Assembly: GCA_004151065.3 (NCBI GenBank)
Contig: NWUY0300067771.1
Location: 1-16,546 of the forward strand
Length of the DNA stretch: 16,546 nt
Direction of reading: 5' to 3'
DNA from: Larix sibirica
Lineage: Eukaryota; Streptophyta; Pinopsida; Pinales; Pinaceae
A model generated the notes under the pieces. That model did not search any database. It was not told where the DNA came from and saw only the letters and a program-made list of their open reading frames with translations. Positions 8,980 through 16,546 of this stretch are shown in pieces (within the stretch, counting starts at the first letter, position 1; the number at the start of each line of letters is the position of its first letter). A program made the translations under genes and the position numbers.

Positions 8980-9519
8980 ATGAAAATGCATTCTCTTCTC
9001 TCAATTTTTGGTGTGGTGCTAAATGGAAAAGAAAATTATTTAGAATGGTCAATAAAGATTGAGCATACAATTATCTTCAATGATCTTTGGGATGTCATTT
9101 GTGATGGAAATACTTCACCTATCAAACCTACAAGAGATAAAGAACTTGCAATATGGAAAAATAAAGATAAGAAAGCATATCCCTTTATTGTTGCTTCTGT
9201 AAGTGAAGATTGATTCGTCGCATAAGATCTATCAAAGATTCTCAGGGTGCTTTAAATAATTTTAAAATATTTATATGATTCACATTCACAACTGGAGCTA
9301 ATTCAATTGTTGTCTAAGCTCTCCAACCTAGATTTGAAGGGTAATAATCCCAAGACTTAATCATATGAGATTAAATCCATCATGCATGACATTTATACTA
9401 TTTGTGTGAAGGTATACATTGTGCTCATATCCTTCATCAAGATCCTATACCCAACATATTCTCACTATCTTGAATCACTTCAAGCTAGTGGCCAAATGAA
9501 GTCCCTCTTTTTTGATAGT
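8980..9519 (+). pseudogene. Ty1/copia gag, copy A, truncated at duplication joint
   Basis: Copia gag builds the particle shell. The first ATG is at 8980; the frame extends upstream only to a GTG at 8968, preceded by a TAG, and GTG is not a plant start. The peptide runs through GKENYLEWSIKIEH, DLWDVICDG and WKNKDKKAYPFIVASVSED to TGA at 9211. This is the DUF4219/UBN2-type gag pattern. The same frame continues past stops: YLYDSHSQLELIQLL, LYPTYSHYLESLQA and QMKSLFFDS. There the copia sequence ends and Ty3 protease sequence begins. Stops at 9211, 9223 and a few later ones make it inactive. Confidence 0.75.
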
Positions 9520-10326
9520 GTCCATTACCAGAGAATCAAAACTAGATTTGGAAGATCAAGTAAGTTATTTCTTGAAATGTTGCATTAATATTTTGAATGA
9601 CCCATAGGTTTTTAGGAGGTTGACATAAATGTTGAAGAGATGGATAGTAGTGTTGGAGGATGATGTGCATATCCCCTCCCATAATTGAGAGAGATCTTAG
9701 ACGTGTTAGAAACACACAAAAGTTAGTCTATGAGTTTAAAATGGCTATGGAAATACGAGGATATGAATCTCAAGATGTGATATAAGATATTAGCTTTGAT
9801 GCTAGCATCCTTGTGAAAAAATACCAAGAACCAATGGGCATGCCAAATCTAGTTTGGTCACCCATCTAGTTGAGGCTAGCTAATTAGTATAAGATCTATC
9901 ATATTGCTTGGGCGAAGCAGGCAAGAGTAAACATTAAAGGCGTAAAGACTACAAATAAATTTTAAGTGATAAATATCATGGATGAGAAGGATCCCTATCC
10001 TACCTTGTTGGGGATATATTCGGATTTTGATAATAACACAATTATGAATTTGAATTTAGAGGAAAATTTCATTTGAAACTAAATAAATGTGTGTGGTAGC
10101 ACCCCTTAAATCTCGTTGAAGGAGAAAGGTTCAATGAACCTATCAATAAGGATGTTCAAGGTTGATCTTAGATAATATCTACAATGCACCACTATGTGCA
10201 ATAAGATTGTATAAATCCTATTGTAGATGAGGAGCTGATCTAGAGAATAATATGCTCTTTTGATATAGACTTAGTGGAGGATTTGGAAATGTGGTAGACA
10301 AGAGGGTGTTATATATATATACAAGG
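9520..10326 (+). pseudogene. Ty3 aspartic protease region, copy B (longer form)
   Basis: This copy carries the fuller protease. After linker sequence equivalent to copy A, the frame 9738-10076 reads MAMEIRGYESQDVI, stop, DISFDASILVKKYQEPMG, LVWSPI, then a DEKDPYPTLLGIYSDFDNN block and NLNLEENF before TGA at 10074. This matches the plant Ty3 retropepsin order: catalytic D-x-G segment, LVWSP, YP(T/A)LLG. The catalytic Gly is replaced by Ser. Four internal stops are present. Beyond 10076, pieces such as PLNLVEGERFNEPINKD follow in another frame and lead to the second gag-like domain. Confidence 0.7.
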
Positions 10327-10812
10327 AGGTGCATGAACATTGACACACCAATGCACTAGATTGGGATTGACTTGGGTGATCTACCAAGATTTGATGCGAA
10401 TGAGTTAGTTACAACATTTGTTACATAGATGGAATACTATGTAACAATGACACATAGGATACAAACCATGGATGCAATAGTAAAAATAACTTATGTGAAA
10501 TGGTGAGAAACTCATAGAGATAACCTAGAAAATTAAGTGTAGGTAGTGAATTGCATGATTCTTTGATTGCAACCATCTCATGAGTTGCGAGTGGGGAATA
10601 TGTATAAAGGTATGGAAGATAAAAATAATCATATTTGGTTATGTTAGATGTGGTGGATTGAGAATCAATACCCCAAGCATGAGTGGAATCACAAGCTTAT
10701 TCAAAACTTGGACATTGTACTAGTAACTAGTCTATCCAAGAAGATACTAGGAGGCATAATGGACATTGATATAGAATATATAAACATATTTGCACTACAT
10801 TCAAATTTACAT
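10327..10812 (+). pseudogene. Second gag-like domain of Ty3 element, copy B
   Basis: This is the counterpart of 7195-7680. The frame includes GIDLGDLPRFDANELVTTFV, MEYYVTMTHRIQTMDAIVK, ITYVKW-stop-ETHRDN and KHEWNHKLIQNLDIV. About seven in-frame stops occur, largely the same as in copy A, so most decay came before the duplication. No reverse transcriptase follows. Confidence 0.6.
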
Positions 10813-11580
10813 TGAAGGGGACCTCACATTGAATAGAATTTTAAAGTATATTAAGAAATTCATTTTTAGAGAAGAGGAATGAATATTTATAGGTTGAGTA
10901 TAATGAGTGGTCTGCACACACAAGAGAGAACAAAAAATATTAAACATGTTGGTGCACTATTGGAAGTTGGATAGAAAAGACCCTATATAAAATAAGAGCG
11001 CCAAAACATGAAGATTGATGAAACTATCACATACCCACCCACCCTTGTACCACTGTTGAGGTGGTGGGGTAGTACAATTCTTGACATTAACTAGAACTTA
11101 TGATTTGATACTACCTTTTCACATACTCGCTCATCTCAATTTAATTGTAATCAACATAATTGCATGTAATTAATCGAAAATTACATTTTTGAAGTGGAAT
11201 TAATATTTCCCATGAAGATTCATCTATTCCCCATAAAAAATTTCAACCATTGTAAAAAGTGAAACATGATATATGCTCATACATAAAATAATAACATCTT
11301 ATACAAGGTAATTACATAAAAACTTGCATACACACTCATTTCCCATATAAACAATTACATTTCTTCCATGTTTTTGGCCCCTTATGAGATACCCACAAAG
11401 CCATTTGCAACTATGGACATGGCTGAAACTTAATTTACAAAATAGAGGAATGAACATGCCCTTTTCATTACTATTAATGGTTGTAACAACATTCTAAATA
11501 TCCATATACATAGTTACGAGACATCCCAAAATTATTCTTGAGAATTACATCCACTATGTATATAGCTAGAGATTAGTTTA
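10813..11580. other. Unassigned stretch with TATA-like box, copy B
   Basis: This is the counterpart of 7681-8444 and has no coding frame. The TATA-like motif TATATAAAATA is at 10984-10994, and the CCCACCCACC/GGTGGTGGG pair follows at about 11036-11069. Retention in both copies reflects shared origin, not necessarily function. Confidence 0.4.
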
Positions 11581-11789
11581 TGTTAGATATCTAATACTTA
11601 GGGATTAAGGTGTATTGTAATTATTCTTATTATTATTATTGATTTAGCAGTAAAATGGCGAGCCATAGGTGAATAGGAATAGTCACCAGTCCTCTTGGAA
11701 GATTAAGCCAAAGGTTATATCTCAATGTATTTATATGTGACTCATGTTGATAAAATAGTTGAAATTCTAGCTTTATTCAAAGCATGTTA
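11581..11789 (+). mobile_element. Ty1/copia 5' LTR, copy B
   Basis: This begins TGTTAGATATCTAATACTTA and ends just before TGGTATAGAC. It differs from the 8445 LTR by scattered substitutions and one extra TTA in the internal microsatellite. Because it is the same LTR copied with its flanks, the pair does not date element insertion; it dates the tandem duplication. Confidence 0.6.
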
Positions 11790-11790
11790 G

Positions 11791-11800
11791 TGGTATAGAC
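11791..11800 (+). other. Primer-binding site remnant, copy B
   Basis: TGGTATAGAC is the decayed counterpart of TGGTATCGAC at 8652. It keeps the first six bases of the initiator tRNA-Met primer-binding site. Confidence 0.45.
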
Positions 11801-11842
11801 GTCTTGGTTTTTTTAGATAACTCCATGATCATCATTGGCTTG

Positions 11843-11874
11843 CTCCATAGCTATCCCTCTCCATAGCTATCTAT
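11843..11874. repeat. 16-bp tandem repeat, two copies (copy B)
   Basis: The units are CTCCATAGCTATCCCT and CTCCATAGCTATCTAT, corresponding to three units in copy A (8704-8751). Confidence 0.7.
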
Positions 11875-11884
11875 TGAACATGTC

Positions 11885-12088
11885 CCTAGGGAGAATTTTG
11901 TAGTGCTTGGGGCAAATTTAATAGTGCTTGAGGTGAATTTGTATTGCCTAGGTGAATTTTGCAGTGTCTATGGTGAATTTAATAGTGCCCAAGGTGAATT
12001 TGTATTTCCCAGTCAAATTTTGCAGTGCATAGGGTGAATTTAATAGTGCTTGGGTTGAATTTTCTTTGTGTGGGACGAATTTGAATGG
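11885..12088. repeat. Leader minisatellite, about 20-bp unit, copy B
   Basis: About ten imperfect units like GGTGAATTTTGCAGTGTCTA lie in the copia leader. It keeps a unit, GGTGAATTTAATAGTGCCCA, that copy A has reduced to a few bases. Confidence 0.75.
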
Positions 12089-12118
12089 CATGATTTATAG
12101 TTTGGAGTGATTTTGTTT

Positions 12119-12900
12119 ATGAAAGTGCATTCTCTTCTCTCAATTTTTGGTGTGGTGCTAAATGGAAAAGAAAATTATTTAGAATGGTCAATAAATATTG
12201 AGCATACAATTATCTTCAATGATCTTTGGGATGTCATTTGTGATGGAAATACTTCACCTATCAAGCCTAGTACAGGAGATAAAGAATTGGAAATATGGAA
12301 AAATAAAGATAAGAAATCATATCCCTTGATTGTTGCTTCTGTAAGTGAAGATTGAGTCGTCACATAAGATCTATCAAAGATTCTTGGGGTTCTTTAAAGA
12401 ATTTTAAAATATTTGTATCATTCACATTTACAACTGGAGCTAATTCAATTGTTGTTGAAGCTCTTCAACCTAGATTTGAAGGGTAATAATCCAAGACTTA
12501 ATCATACGAGATTAAATCTATCATGCATGACATTTATACTATTCATTTGAAGGTATACATTGCACTCATAGCCTTCATCAAGATCCTATACGCAACATTT
12601 TCTCACTATCTTGAATGACTTCAAGCTAGTTGCCAAATGAAGGCCCTCAATTTTGATAGTTTGGTGGAGAAATTTGCAGAACACGAGAAAGAGTTTGGGA
12701 AGAAGGCAATTCAACCCAATGGAGAGACTGTGTGTCTTTCTTAAAAATGGAATAATTGATCACATGATTCTTCTATAGGAGAATGTAGTAAGAGAGGACA
12801 TGGAGATAATAATTTCAGAGGTAGGGGGGTAGGCATAATCAAGTTGAGAGATATGATCTTCATTGTGGAAAGAATTGAATTGATTCAAGGACATGTAGGA
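12119..12900 (+). pseudogene. Ty1/copia gag with decayed zinc knuckle, copy B
   Basis: The first ATG is at 12119. GKENYLEWSINIEH, DLWDVICDG and WKNKDKKSYPLIVASVSED lead to the same TGA as in copy A (12353). A one-base loss (AATCCAAG against AATCCCAAG in A) shifts the frame near 12490. The gag then continues through FDSLVEKFAEHEKEFGKKA and QPNGETVCL, sequence lost from copy A at the joint. A knuckle remnant follows at 12855-12896: DLHCGKN-stop-IDSRTC keeps the second and last Cys but lacks the first Cys and the His. This is the true downstream continuation of the copia element. Confidence 0.75.
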
Positions 12901-13056
12901 TCCCATGGGAGAAGATAAAAGAGAATTCTAAACAAAAAGAACAAAAATGTAAAGCTTTTGAATCCACTCATTTTGTTGTTGCTCATTGCAATATTATCAT
13001 AAATTACGATATTTTAAAAACTTCATTTGCTTCTTGGAGAGATGGTGGAGAGATGT

Positions 13057-13371
13057 AGGTTGCTTAACCTTGGTGCTACTTGCCACATGAACTTTTAAAG
13101 AGACTTATTTGAGGAATTAAATAACAATGTATAGGGTATAACATACTTTGTATTTAGACCTAGTCTCAAATATTTAGGAATTGGCACCATTTGGATCAAA
13201 TTGCACGGGTTCCCATATTTTCTTCTGCATGATGTTCTCTATCTTCCCAAGTAGTAGAGAAACTTATTGTCTCTTGTGCACATTCGACAACAAGGCCTTT
13301 ATATTCAAATGTTTGATGGAAAAGTCAAAATAAAGAGGTATTCTAACAACATGGTTGTCATGATAGGATAG
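13057..13371 (+). pseudogene. Ty1/copia aspartic protease, catalytic Asp lost
   Basis: The copia protease releases gag and pol products. One frame reads RLLNLGATCHMNF, stop, RDLFEELNNNV, GIGTIWIKLHGFP, LLHDVLYLPK, two stops, RNLLSLVHIRQQG and IQMFDG, ending at TAG 13369. The order matches copia retropepsins, whose active site is DSGA followed by CHM. Here it reads NLGA, so the catalytic Asp is Asn (AAC at 13066-13068). With four internal stops it cannot work. Confidence 0.75.
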
Positions 13372-13469
13372 GGGGATCGAATAATGTTGCTCCTAAAAGA
13401 GACATCTACATGGGCACATAATTTACATATCTCTCTCACCATCATGAAGGAACATTGTCATCTCGTTTC

Positions 13470-13666
13470 TTTCAGCATGATAGATTTGGACACATCAAAT
13501 ATGATAATATTCGTGGATTGAAGGAAAATGGTGTTTTGTTTTGCGTAATATTCCAAGGAATTTGAAGCAATGTGATGCATGCTTCCTTGGTAAACATAGC
13601 AAGAAACCTTTTCATGATTCCACGTTTAGAGAAAATAACCCTCTACCTAGCTACTTAGAAGTTGAA
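13470..13666 (+). pseudogene. GAG-pre-integrase zinc-binding domain of copia element
   Basis: This N-terminal domain of copia integrase binds zinc through His-His-Cys-Cys. FQHDRFGHIKYDNI supplies both His (13476, 13491). After a one-base frame change near 13540, LKQCDACFLGKHSKKPFHD supplies both Cys (13571, 13580), so all four ligands persist. The frame continues FRENNPLPSYLE and is then cut at 13667 by an insertion. The integrase catalytic core resumes at 14294. Confidence 0.75.
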
Positions 13667-13878
13667 CCGATGACTCTAGTGGGCCAAACCCCATCCAAAT
13701 TGACCACTTGAGTCAAACTTGAGTTGGATTCCTAGATTTGGGGGTTCATTCCTTGATTTGAGGAATTGTTCCCTAATTTTAGGAGTGACTGAGTTTGCAA
13801 CTGGTTGAGGACTAAATGAGCTCCACTAATCTAGGTCCTAACAAACCCTAACTAGACTTAACAAACCCTAAGCACCCC

Positions 13879-13939
13879 AATTGAGTGATTTTAGGAATTT
13901 GCATGCACATACAGTCAGTTGCTTGTACATCACTCAATT
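13879..13939. repeat. 11-bp perfect inverted repeat inside insertion
   Basis: AATTGAGTGAT (13879-13889) pairs exactly with ATCACTCAATT (13929-13939) across 39 bases that include the palindrome GCATGC. Confidence 0.6.
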
Positions 13940-14054
13940 AGAACTAGTGATTGAGGAGTCTTGGTCCAGTTAAACTCAGTCTAGGGGAGTGTTCATGGAT
14001 AACTAAGGGCCTTTGGCTCTAGTTAATCCTAACTATCCTCCAAGCACTACATGA

Positions 14055-14090
14055 GCAATTCGAATCATCTCCCGTCCTAATTCGAATTGC
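14055..14090. repeat. Hairpin with 11-bp perfect stem ahead of TATA-like box
   Basis: GCAATTCGAAT (14055-14065) and ATTCGAATTGC (14080-14090) are exact reverse complements around a 14-base loop. The stem ends about 5 bases before CTATTTATATTG, so it sits where promoter elements of an LTR would be. Confidence 0.7.
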
Positions 14091-14293
14091 CTTGCTATTT
14101 ATATTGTTCATCTCCATTCATTCAAATTCATGAAATACATCATTCTTTCTTCTTATCTATTCTAGTTTTTTGTGTAATGATCTATGATATCTCATTNTTT
14201 TCACAGTATATCTCTCTTGTTTATGTGCCTATATCTATATGCTCAAGTTTTACATCAACTTCAAGAGCATGTATAAAGGTAGAGTTGAAATAA

Positions 14294-14816
14294 TCTGATT
14301 TGTGTGACCCCATGCCTATTGCATATGATTTTGGTACTACATATATCATGACATTTATTGATGATTATACTAATATGTGTGGGATTTATTTGTTGAACCC
14401 TAGTTCTCAAGCATTTGAAAAATGAAGGACAATTTTGTATTAACACTCTTCATATTTGTGATAGAGGGGAATATACTTCTAATGAATTTGAAATTTATCT
14501 CCTTCAAAATAGGATTAAGCATCAAACTACTTTTCCATATAATCCTTAGTAGAGTGGTGTAGTAGAAATAATGAACAAGACACTCTTGAATATGGCATAT
14601 TCCATGCTATTTTTCAAGAATACGAAGTTGATGTTTTGAAGTGATGCAATTCTATGCGTAGTGTATTTGAAAAACACAAGTCCATATCATGCTATTAGAA
14701 ACAAGAATCCTTATAAAATGTGTCATGTGTGCATTCATTTTGTTAGGCATCTCAGGGTTTTTTGTTCCACTTCTTATGCCTTAATTCCCAAGGAGAAAAT
14801 AAACAAACTAGGTGCA
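14294..14816 (+). pseudogene. Ty1/copia integrase catalytic core
   Basis: Copia integrase inserts the cDNA into the host genome. SDLCDPMPIAYDFGTTYIMT and FIDDYTNMCGIYLL carry the first catalytic Asp (14297). After a frame change, CDRGEYTSNEF has the second (14460), and NP-stop-stop-SGVVEIMNKTLLNMA has the Glu (14565). NTSPYHAIRNKNPYKM and HLRVFCSTSYALIPKE then follow the family order. The second Asp and the Glu are 34 residues apart instead of the usual 35, because the family's DRGGEY has lost one Gly. All three catalytic residues remain, but four or more stops and a frameshift disable it. Homology fades after KLGAS; no reverse transcriptase, RNase H or 3' LTR follows. Confidence 0.8.
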
Positions 14817-14900
14817 AGCTATCCTAAGGTGAATGGGTCTCCATCAATTTTTTCTCATTGTCTTGTTCTTAAGGAGTTGAATTTTGGGTAAGTAGGCTGC

Positions 14901-15149
14901 TTATATCCTCACAAGTCTCCCCCGCATATTTTCATGGTTCTTTTGGATATATTCTTTGAATGTTTGGAATTCATCGTTATTTACCATATTCATGATTCCC
15001 ACCTTTCTTTGCATTATAGTTTCAATGTTTTCTACTCTTTCAATAATCTTGGACAACCCAAATTCCACATCAATATGCTCACCTTGTGTCAAGAATGAGC
15101 CTTCATGAGATTTAGTGGGTGTAGAATTTTTTGTTACACCTATTTTCAT
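14901..15149 (-). other. Minus-strand open frame with coiled-coil character, unidentified
   Basis: The 82-codon frame from ATG at 15149 is not recognised. It is hydrophilic. Its middle (LSKIIERVENIETIMQRKVG) has heptad-like Leu/Ile spacing suggestive of a coiled coil. At its 3' end on the minus strand lies the purine tract GGGGGAGAC (14915-14923), followed by TTGTGAGGATATAAGC, which resembles the polypurine tract and LTR start of a copia-type element. If so, a separate element on the minus strand begins or ends here. Chance is possible. Confidence 0.3.
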
Positions 15150-16190
15150 ATGAGCCTACTAATATTCACTAGATTTATTCTCTATTTTTTTATCAATTGC
15201 ACATTTTGAATTGTCCTAAACAAATATTCCAATCAAAAGTTATGCAACTTTCAAGTTAACATACCTTTAAAAACCCTGTAGGTTGTCTTGATAGCAAAGC
15301 ATCTCTGAAATTACCCCCCCCTATGAGTCTAAAATTTTGGCCTATAGTATCATGATATGTCTTCTCTGTCATTCCACATGTTTGATCGAATTCTTATATG
15401 CCAAGAAAAATTTATGTTGACTTGCCCAAAGCTTGTTATTTTTTTTTTCTTTTCAGTTTTAGGAGAGTGACTTTGGATGACCTGCCACGTTTCTAGGTTT
15501 TTCAAAATTCTTATGAATTTTTTACCCAAAAAACATTTTATGTACTTTTTTTATGCAATAAGAGTCACTTAATTTGGTTCTTTCAAGATTCAGATATATA
15601 ATTTTTACCTAGAACACTATTTTTGAGACTACTTTTAGGACTAATAAAAATCACCAACTTCCACAGAATGTAACTCCAAAATTATTGTGCACTATGACTT
15701 GAAATTTTTGCCATAGGCACTTTGAAATGTCTCTTGAGGATCTACAAAATTTCCCTATTTGAAACTTCCCCACAAAAAATTAATAGCGAAAATGGATATG
15801 ATGGAAAATGTTATGCACTAAATTCCCCAAACAACATAAAATTGAAAGAGAGAGTAACCCAATGCCTTGATAATGAAATAAAGAGATTTGAATACCAAGT
15901 CTCTTTGAGAAGGAAGCCTCCTTTTACACTATCAATGAATAAGAAATGGTAAGAACATTGAAGTATTGGAAAATCATTGTCTAGGGGTGTGTAAATAAAG
16001 ACTTGCTTAGGATAAGAAACCACCCTAAATTCTACAATGTGAATTAGACTTACCCAAGATAATAATTTGATAGCCTGCACAAACAAGTGGATAAGTACTT
16101 GAGAGATTCATAGAACTAAGTGCATATACGAAACATGGTTACTAAGGTGGTTGAAGGGGTAAAAACAAAATCCCATTTGAATACCTTTAG
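15150..16190. other. Unassigned AT-rich DNA
   Basis: No element domain is recognised. Open frames on opposite strands (15722-15952 plus, 15811-16086 minus) overlap and show no family motif. A C8 run lies at 15314-15321. A T10 tract followed by CTTTTCAG (15439-15456) resembles a 3' splice acceptor but has no exon around it that I can support. Confidence 0.4.
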
Positions 16191-16358
16191 TTATTAGGTG
16201 TGAAGGATAGGAATCTGGCCATGGACGTGGATATTTGTGTGGATAAGTGCACCACATATAGGGTCACCAATGAGAAAGCCTTAGAATATGAACAACCCAT
16301 CAAGTTCTTCATAACAGGAACGAGAACCATGATTAATCATTGTATGCCATGCCCATGA
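16191..16358 (+). other. Short unidentified open frame
   Basis: A stop-free run of 55 codons follows a TAG at 16188 and ends at TGA 16356. It includes AMDVDICVDKCTTYRVTNEK and IKFFITGTRTMINHCMPCP, and is mixed and charged with four Cys. The first ATG is internal (AMDV), so it would be an exon or element fragment rather than a full gene. It is not recognised, and its length alone is not significant. Confidence 0.2.
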
Positions 16359-16546
16359 GACGATTAATTGAAGTTTCACTCCAGAATGCCTTGTAGACAA
16401 CCACCCCTCATTTAGTGCTAGTGCCAGATAAAAATGTCCAACTCCCATAGAGGTCTATAATCAGTTGGACCCATCAATTGTTAAGTTTTTACTTGTTTAG
16501 CATAATAACATTAAACAATATAATCACTGAAAGAAAGACAAGCACA

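Larger units (their letters stand above)
6814..9515. repeat. Tandem duplication, copy A
   Basis: About 2.7 kb is repeated, collinear and in the same orientation, at 9516-12656. The copied block runs from the Ty3 protease linker through the second gag-like domain, an unassigned 764-bp stretch and a copia LTR, leader and gag. Differences are mostly scattered substitutions, roughly 4-5% by eye in the gag part. This copy lacks 426 bp that copy B has (B 9806-10231) and differs in short-repeat number at several places. Confidence 0.9.
9516..12656. repeat. Tandem duplication, copy B
   Basis: This is the second copy of the 6814-9515 block, in the same orientation and directly adjoining it. It is about 3.14 kb, longer than copy A mainly because it keeps 426 bp (9806-10231). 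The joint is at TAGT (9516-9519), a tetranucleotide found at both parental edges (6814-6817 and 12657-12660). Confidence 0.9.
13667..14282. mobile_element. 616-bp insertion within copia integrase, solo-LTR-like
   Basis: Copia integrase coding sequence stops at 13666 and resumes about 14294. The intervening DNA has no homology to the element and is flanked by the direct repeat AGTTGAA (13660-13666 and 14283-14289), as expected for a target-site duplication. It is non-coding. It contains CTATTTATATTG, a TATA-like box near 14095, preceded by a perfect 11-bp inverted repeat, then a pyrimidine-rich stretch. Repeated TAACAAACCCTAA (13839, 13859) and a further inverted repeat lie in its left half. 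This suits a solo LTR or short non-autonomous element, but TG/CA ends do not coincide with the flanking repeats. Base 14197 is an unresolved N. Confidence 0.65.

Noticed and set aside
12175-12363. Minus-strand frame of 62 codons
   Set aside because: It is antisense to the copia gag, which is clearly the real frame.
13839-13871. AAACCCTAA as interstitial telomere repeat
   Set aside because: There are only two separated copies within longer 13-bp repeats, with no tandem array of the plant telomere unit.
14087-14293. Plus-strand frame of 68 codons containing an unknown residue
   Set aside because: It crosses the right end of the inserted element and the N at 14197, and has no recognisable motif.
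14886-14893. GGGTAAGT as a plant 5' splice site
   Set aside because: No supported exon precedes it; the upstream sequence is decayed integrase or the start of unassigned DNA.
15811-16086. Minus-strand frame of 91 codons
   Set aside because: It overlaps a plus-strand frame, has no motif, and is hydrophobic as expected from antisense AT-rich DNA.
1-16546. CRISPR array, bacterial operon or tRNA genes
   Set aside because: No regularly spaced repeats with unique spacers, no ribosome-binding-site-linked gene series and no tRNA fold were seen; the content is eukaryotic retrotransposon debris.

Overview
The window looks like intergenic nuclear DNA from a land plant. It is AT-rich and built from old, broken retrotransposons nested in and duplicated with each other. 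I see no intact protein-coding gene, tRNA, rRNA or CRISPR array. The Ty3-type domain order (capsid gag, CCHC knuckles, protease, second gag-like domain) and the decayed, nested layout suggest a large, repeat-rich genome, perhaps a gymnosperm. That assignment is inference from remembered families, not a search.

Layout. Positions 1-1369 hold a decayed RNase H domain of a plant LINE (427-867) and its A/T-rich 3' flank. Positions 1370-1482 are a short minisatellite. Positions 1483-3660 contain nothing I recognise apart from one inverted repeat. Positions 3662-4662 look like an LTR/leader with a TATA box. From 4663 to about 7680 lies a degraded Ty3-type element: gag with a perfect CCHC knuckle, a protease remnant and a second gag-like domain. 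No reverse transcriptase follows. An unassigned stretch (7681-8444) is followed by a Ty1/copia LTR, a primer-binding site, a leader minisatellite and the start of a copia gag (8445-9519).

The central event is a tandem duplication. The block from the Ty3 protease linker (6814) to the copia gag (about 9515) is repeated from 9516 to about 12656. The joint fuses copia gag directly to Ty3 protease sequence. Copy B keeps 426 bp of protease/linker that copy A has lost. Beyond copy B the copia element continues with a zinc-knuckle remnant, protease, GAG-pre-integrase and integrase. The integrase region is split by a 616-bp insertion (13667-14282) flanked by 7-bp direct repeats and resembling a solo LTR. 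Copia homology ends near 14816, with no reverse transcriptase or 3' LTR.

Positions 14817-16546 are unassigned. A minus-strand open frame with coiled-coil character lies next to a purine tract, and there is a short unidentified plus-strand frame near the end.

Inferred order of events: Ty3 element; copia insertion into or beside it; mutational decay including a shared stop in the copia gag; tandem duplication; then copy-specific changes (the 426-bp loss in A, a frameshift in B, repeat-number changes). The 616-bp insertion in the copia integrase lies outside the duplicated block, so its timing relative to the duplication is unknown.
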